Source: Sequoia sempervirens (taxonomy: Eukaryota > Streptophyta > Pinopsida > Cupressales > Cupressaceae). Taken from it: 64,000 nt of DNA. The stretch lies in assembly GCA_007258455.2 (NCBI GenBank), contig VDFB02270651.1:696926197-696990196 (forward strand). Direction: 5' to 3'. Shown piece by piece: positions 60,020 through 64,000 of the stretch. The stretch's first letter is position 1. Every line of letters starts with the position of its first letter. A program made the position numbers and the translations under genes. Below the pieces are notes generated by a model. That model made no database searches. It was given only the letters and a program-made list of their open reading frames with translations, and had not been told where the DNA came from.

Positions 60020-61440
60020 CTCTTTAGTGAAACATATAGACCTCATCCTCACATTGCTCTTCTTCATCGTTAGGACCATTATCTACTGAATCAAAGAGAT
60101 GGGATAAGGGTTTCTCGATAATTACCTCTTTCACTTCTCCTTCATTGGTTGTAGCTTCCTTCTTGGGTGCATTGTTTTCACTTTGTAGGAAGGAAGCTTG
60201 GTTCACCACTAGTACTAAGGAATAATACAGTTCGAATGGAACAATGTCTCTACAACTCACACCATCAACAACGTTTTGGAATTCTACTTGGAAAAATTTT
60301 GTAGCAGTTTGGAACTCTAGGCAATCCAACTTGGAATGCCTACTAGTCTTATGAATTCAACACCATCCAACCAAAGTAGCCTCGGCTAAGTAAAATCCAC
60401 TTGTTGACTTGACTGCACCTCCCAGTTAGTCAAGAGGTGTCAGAATTCCTACATTGTTAGGCCTGGTTTTCCATGTTCTATTTTTCCTTTGTGACAGCCT
60501 TCTTTTAGAATTTTAACCTAAGCTATGACCCCTTTCATAATTCTATCCTGAGGATGTACTAGAATCATGATTCTATCGATTGAGGTTGGCTTGAATGCTT
60601 CTATAAGAAGCTTGCAACTAGTTGTTTTGATTGCTCCAATGAGTCATCTTGGTGTAAATCTTCTTCACTAACATAGTTAGCTCATCAATCCAATCCTTCT
60701 CTACATTATTCTTCTATGGAATTAAATTTTGAAGGAAAATAGACTATGCCAAAGGTTGGTTCTATTGGGCAGCTAGGAATTCTAAGTTCTGCAAATATGA
60801 AGGAACTTGGGATTGTTGAGCATAAGTCTACTATTGTGGGGCCTACAAATAGTTTGGAATTGATGGGGCTTGATTTAGTGGCTTCCCTAGGTGTGGCACA
60901 ATTGACAGCTAAGGAACTTGGTTCAACATAGGCATTTAATGAGCTAAGGCATGATTGAGCCCTTATATTTTAGTTGGGTTGGCAGTTGGTCCCAATGAGG
61001 GCAACGAACCCACAATATGTTGTCCCAGATCAGTGCTATCTTTTACTGCCTTTGCATATGCATCCACCAACCTTGCAAGTGGATAATGCATCCTTTTAAC
61101 TAAAGTTGACATAAGATTATCAAGAAAGAAAAATATACCAGCATAGTTGATGCGTCATCAACTATGTAGGGAGGCTACAAATTCATTTAAGCCCTATGAA
61201 ATCGGTCATTGAATGAGTTGATAGGCTCATTAACTTCCCTCCTTATTGACATAAATTGTTGGTATAGCTTTGTAGGGATGACAGGAACCTTGGACTTTTA
61301 TAGAAATGTATTCTTTAGAAGGTCCCAAGAGGTAATGGAGCCTATAGGTAAATGGATGTACCAATACAATTCTTCATCCCCCAATGAGTAGGGGAAGAGA
61401 CTACAAGCCACTTCTTCATGCTTGATCTGTGTAGCTTAGG
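60020..61440 (-). pseudogene. E4 gag, decayed
   Basis: KHEEVACSLFPYSLGDEELY and WYIHLPIGSITSWDLLKNTF (61,390-61,320) are the retrotransposon gag signature, followed by YQQFMSIRREVNEPINSFND and RFHRA-MNL (61,260-61,190). Then a VDAYAKAVKDSTDLGQHIVG stretch (61,060), a Pro/Gln-rich linker, a knuckle-like CWIHKTSRHSKLDC stretch (60,350; the first Cys is followed by a TAG), and an acidic C-terminus to 60,024. The frame stays in register over nearly 1.4 kb, but with many TAG codons. Confidence 0.82.
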
Positions 61441-61499
61441 GAAAATTACCAAGTTAGCATTATAAGCATAAACAAAATAATCCTAAGCAAAGAAATGAA

Positions 61500-62507
61500 G
61501 AACAAAGGAGTAATAAAGCATGAAAATAAAGAAAAACATTACCAAATGTCTTCAACCTCCATGAATCACATTCATTTCACCTTCTCTATTTGCTACAATA
61601 TTATGTTTTCCCTCAAATTTGTGATGAACAACCTATGACTATGCCAAGACCTAAGAAAATGTTGAAGGATTCTATCTAAAAAGCTACACAATGCAAGTAT
61701 GCAACTATGGAGCAAGCCTAAAGTATGCATAAAATAGCCTATGAATTCAAGAGATGCCAAGATCAAGATGCCAAGCGATATGAAGTGTGTCAAATGAGGC
61801 CAAAATTTCCATTTTCTAGAAAATTCAATTTTGGGTGAATGGCCAAGATTGAAAGTTGAAAGATTCCATAAAATCAATGGTTAAAATTGAATGTGACAAC
61901 CCACAATTAGGGTTAGGGAAACATTAGGTTCAAATTTTGAAATGAAGGGTTGAGATTTGATTTTAGAAAAATCAAATCAATGGTCAAGGTTGCATGTGAC
62001 AAGAAGATAAGAATGGCATGGAAAAAGAAGAAGCTAGAAAGTAAAATAATAATAGAAATTATTTGATTTATGGAGGAAAGTTGACATTTTGAATTAAAAA
62101 TTAATTTAATTCAAAAGAGGTGGGGTCATGTGACAGTAAATAATTATTTTAAATTATTTACTTGGTGGAAAAATGGAAAGTGGGGAAATTTAAATAAATA
62201 ATTTTATTTAAATTTGGAGAAAATGACAAAAGAACAATTAAATAATTATTTGGAATTATTTAATTGTAGAGGAAAGTACAAATGGAATAATAATTAAATA
62301 AATTGAGAAATTTATTTAATTATAGAGACATAGAAAATTAGTGATGTATTTAAATAAAATAAATGAAGTTTATTTATTTAAATAATTAGGAGGAAACAAG
62401 TAGGAATTATGACATTAGTACATAATTAAATAATTTAATTATGTGAGGAGGATGTTTGACATAGAAGAAAGGGGTTGGCGGGTCTAGGCCATTTTTATGT
62501 GTCTACA
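61500..62507 (-). repeat. LTR preceding E4 gag
   Basis: On the minus strand it starts TGTAGACACATAAAAATGG at 62,507, directly after AAAGGGGCAAAA. Inside (62,090-62,420) are AT-rich TTAATTAAATAA-type repeats like those at 13.8-14.2 kb. Its right end and the primer site near 61,450-61,550 are not certain. Confidence 0.55.
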
Positions 62508-62519
62508 TTTTGCCCCTTT
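62508..62519 (-). other. Polypurine tract upstream of the LTR
   Basis: AAAGGGGCAAAA on the minus strand, adjoining TGTAGACA. Its presence upstream of the LTR means internal sequence of another copy lies at higher coordinates. Confidence 0.6.
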
Positions 62520-64000
62520 GTCATAATGCAGTTTTTTGCATTGTGACAAAGAAAATAAGTCAAAAAATTCCCCAATGAAGGAAAGGAAGAATGATGAGGA
62601 GGTAGTGGTATTCCCCCTCGAGAGGATAGGTGAGTTCCAAGAACATGAGTGTGCTCTCAAAATGGATAATGACAATGCAAACTAGAAGAAATTTTAGAGG
62701 GGAAAAGAAGAAGGGTGGGATGGGAAAGAAACCTTCAATATTTTCCAAAGTACCAATAAGTGTTGCTTGAATCATTATTGAGAGGTAAAATGACAAAAAT
62801 GGACAACAAACACCATTGTATGACATAGACCAAAGTGTGCAAGGTCATCCACTTGCAAAATAAACAGCTGTAGAAAAGGAATGTCCTAACTCATACTAAG
62901 GCTAAGTTGCCCCAGTCTTTTTGTCAAGATACATCAAAGACAACAAGCAAGGAAAAAATAGGTCGTGAGACATCATCACAACTCTAAATACTTCATGGGA
63001 AATCCTCGAGGTAGCTAGTAACATGACCAAGAAAAAAAGAAAATAAAAAAAAAGACAAAAATTGATGAACAAGATCAATAGCTATTGAAAGTGTTTGCCA
63101 ATGTTTGTTTGACGGAGATTGATTGGTTGACAGTTTAACAGTTTGACAATGTGATCACTAGATAGGTTTTATGATTTTGATGGTTCGACAGTTCCTATCA
63201 TCAAGAAGGACACATCTTGAGAAGGAAAATGACATTTTGATGAGGTCCAAGTCCAAGGACACATCTTGGAGGGGACCATAGAGTGACAAGATTGACATTG
63301 TTTTGGCAATTTGACTAATTTTGACTGGATGACTGACTGGACCATGTTGTCTGCTGATTTATAATTTGGATGTTGTTGTTTTGATGACTATCTTGTGTCC
63401 AAGTTTGACTATGTCTCGCTTATTTGACTAACGTGACTATTGAATTTATTATATTGATGAAGGTTTGAGTCATGATTTTATTTGACAATGCCTAAAAGGA
63501 CTGACCTAATGTCTCGAGGGCTCCAAGATGAGCCTTGCCTATGTAGAAAATGTATAGAGACAACGTAGTTCGACAGTAACAAAGACTGACTGACTGGCAT
63601 GATGGACTTTGACTCCGTTTTTGGGATTTTCAAGTGTTATTTGGATGTTTTTGTGTTTTTGACATATTTTGATTTTTTTTAATTTTCTCAGGACATTTTC
63701 TGATTTTTTTATGGATTTTTGTTGAATATTTGATTTTTTTGGATTTTCCCAAGACATTTTTTGATTTTTTATAGATTTTTGTTGAATATTTGATTTTTTT
63801 GTCTTTTTGTCAAATATTTGATTTTTTTGTCTTTTTGTTGAATATTTTAGTCTTTTTGTCAAATATTTTATTTTTTGTCTTTTTGTCAATTTTTTTTGTC
63901 TTTTTGACATGTTTTGAGAGGATCAATGATCTGATTAGGATCTAGACTAATTGCATCTGAATGCTTAGTGTTTACAAATCATGAAATCCAAATTACATAA
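62520..64000 (-). other. 3' internal region of an LTR element, paralogue of 1-84 plus 12,269-13,722
   Basis: On the minus strand: TTTTT-rich coding strand becomes AAAAACACAAAAACATCC, then GAACTACGTTGTCTC, CTACATAGGCAAGGCTC, GAGCCCTCGAGACA and on to the polypurine tract. The ORF 63,910-63,539 (Lys/Gln-rich, KRQKK repeats) comes from the GTCTTTTTGTTGAATATTTG tandem repeats at 63,690-63,900 and is not a credible gene. Confidence 0.55.
63690..63905. repeat. T-rich short tandem repeats
   Basis: GATTTTTTTGTCTTTTTGT and GAATATTTGATTTTTTTGG units repeated with variation. Confidence 0.75.

Larger units (their letters stand above)
54716..62507 (-). mobile_element. E4: Ty3/gypsy element, Tat-like, near-complete gag-pol
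   Basis: On the minus strand: LTR (62,507 to about 61,500), gag (61,440-60,020), protease (59,470-59,070), an RNase H of the second, archaeal-like type (58,540-58,150), RT (57,550-56,970), RNase H (56,960-56,430) and integrase (55,780-54,716). RT before integrase defines Ty3/gypsy, and the second RNase H is a mark of the Tat group. A 3' LTR was not found below 54,716. Confidence 0.85.

Noticed and set aside
60746..60931. + strand ORF of 61 codons
   Set aside because: Shadow of the Pro/Gln-rich linker of the E4 gag on the minus strand.
5033..61440. Alternative genetic code with TAG read as glutamine
   Set aside because: Many TAGs do stand at Gln positions, but others stand at Trp (copia NET-SP and DHDL-IVV), some stops are TGA or TAA, and active-site residues are lost too. 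Deamination of methylated cytosines explains all of these.
63539..63910. Lys/Gln-rich ORF of 123 codons
   Set aside because: Encoded by T-rich short tandem repeats; composition and repetition explain it.

Overview
The window is repeat-rich, AT-rich plant nuclear DNA from a large genome. I found no intact protein-coding gene. The length of the LTRs, the layered transposon relics, the degenerate CCCTAAA-type arrays and a fragment of a plant B-type cyclin-dependent kinase all point to a seed plant. A gymnosperm is my best guess, but that is inference.

Layout. (1) 85-12,268: a 12.2-kb LTR element (here E1, + strand) with two LTRs of about 4.7 kb, a GTAGG target duplication and a short interior. 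The interior holds a decayed Gln/Glu-rich reading frame but no recognisable pol. (2) 12,269-14,900: 3' end and LTR start of another element, with an AT-rich minisatellite; a paralogous, uninterrupted copy of this sequence lies on the minus strand at 62.5-64 kb and confirms the E1 insertion. (3) 16,120-18,320: six copies of a very regular 359-bp tandem repeat. (4) 18,822-19,807: non-autonomous DNA transposon. (5) 19,999-20,347: CDKB kinase pseudogene. (6) 20,900-23,700: unidentified coding remnant with a ten-residue repeat. (7) 24,061-26,494: palindromic foldback elements mixed with a PPR pseudogene. (8) 26,510-34,860: a telomere-like CCCTNNA array split by a Ty1/copia (Tork/TNT1-like) element on the minus strand, whose 3' end falls in a 100-N assembly gap. 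(9) 34,870-35,740: pyrimidine-rich and (ACAT)n microsatellites. (10) 35,883-43,988: an 8.1-kb minus-strand LTR element (E2) with a CTAAG target duplication. It carries an acidic repeat ORF, a protease, a G-patch and a zinc knuckle, but no RT or integrase. (11) 44,880-46,200: a relic related to E2 (E3). (12) 47,860-51,820: a decayed minus-strand frame of about 1,300 codons with no family I recognise. (13) 54,716-62,507: a Ty3/gypsy Tat-like element (E4, minus) with gag, protease, a second RNase H, RT, RNase H and integrase, interrupted by a TRIM element.

All coding remnants are broken mainly by TAG codons where Gln (CAG) or Trp (TGG) is expected. This fits long-term cytosine methylation and deamination rather than active genes. 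No part of the window looks like a working pathway; the relations are those of nested insertions.
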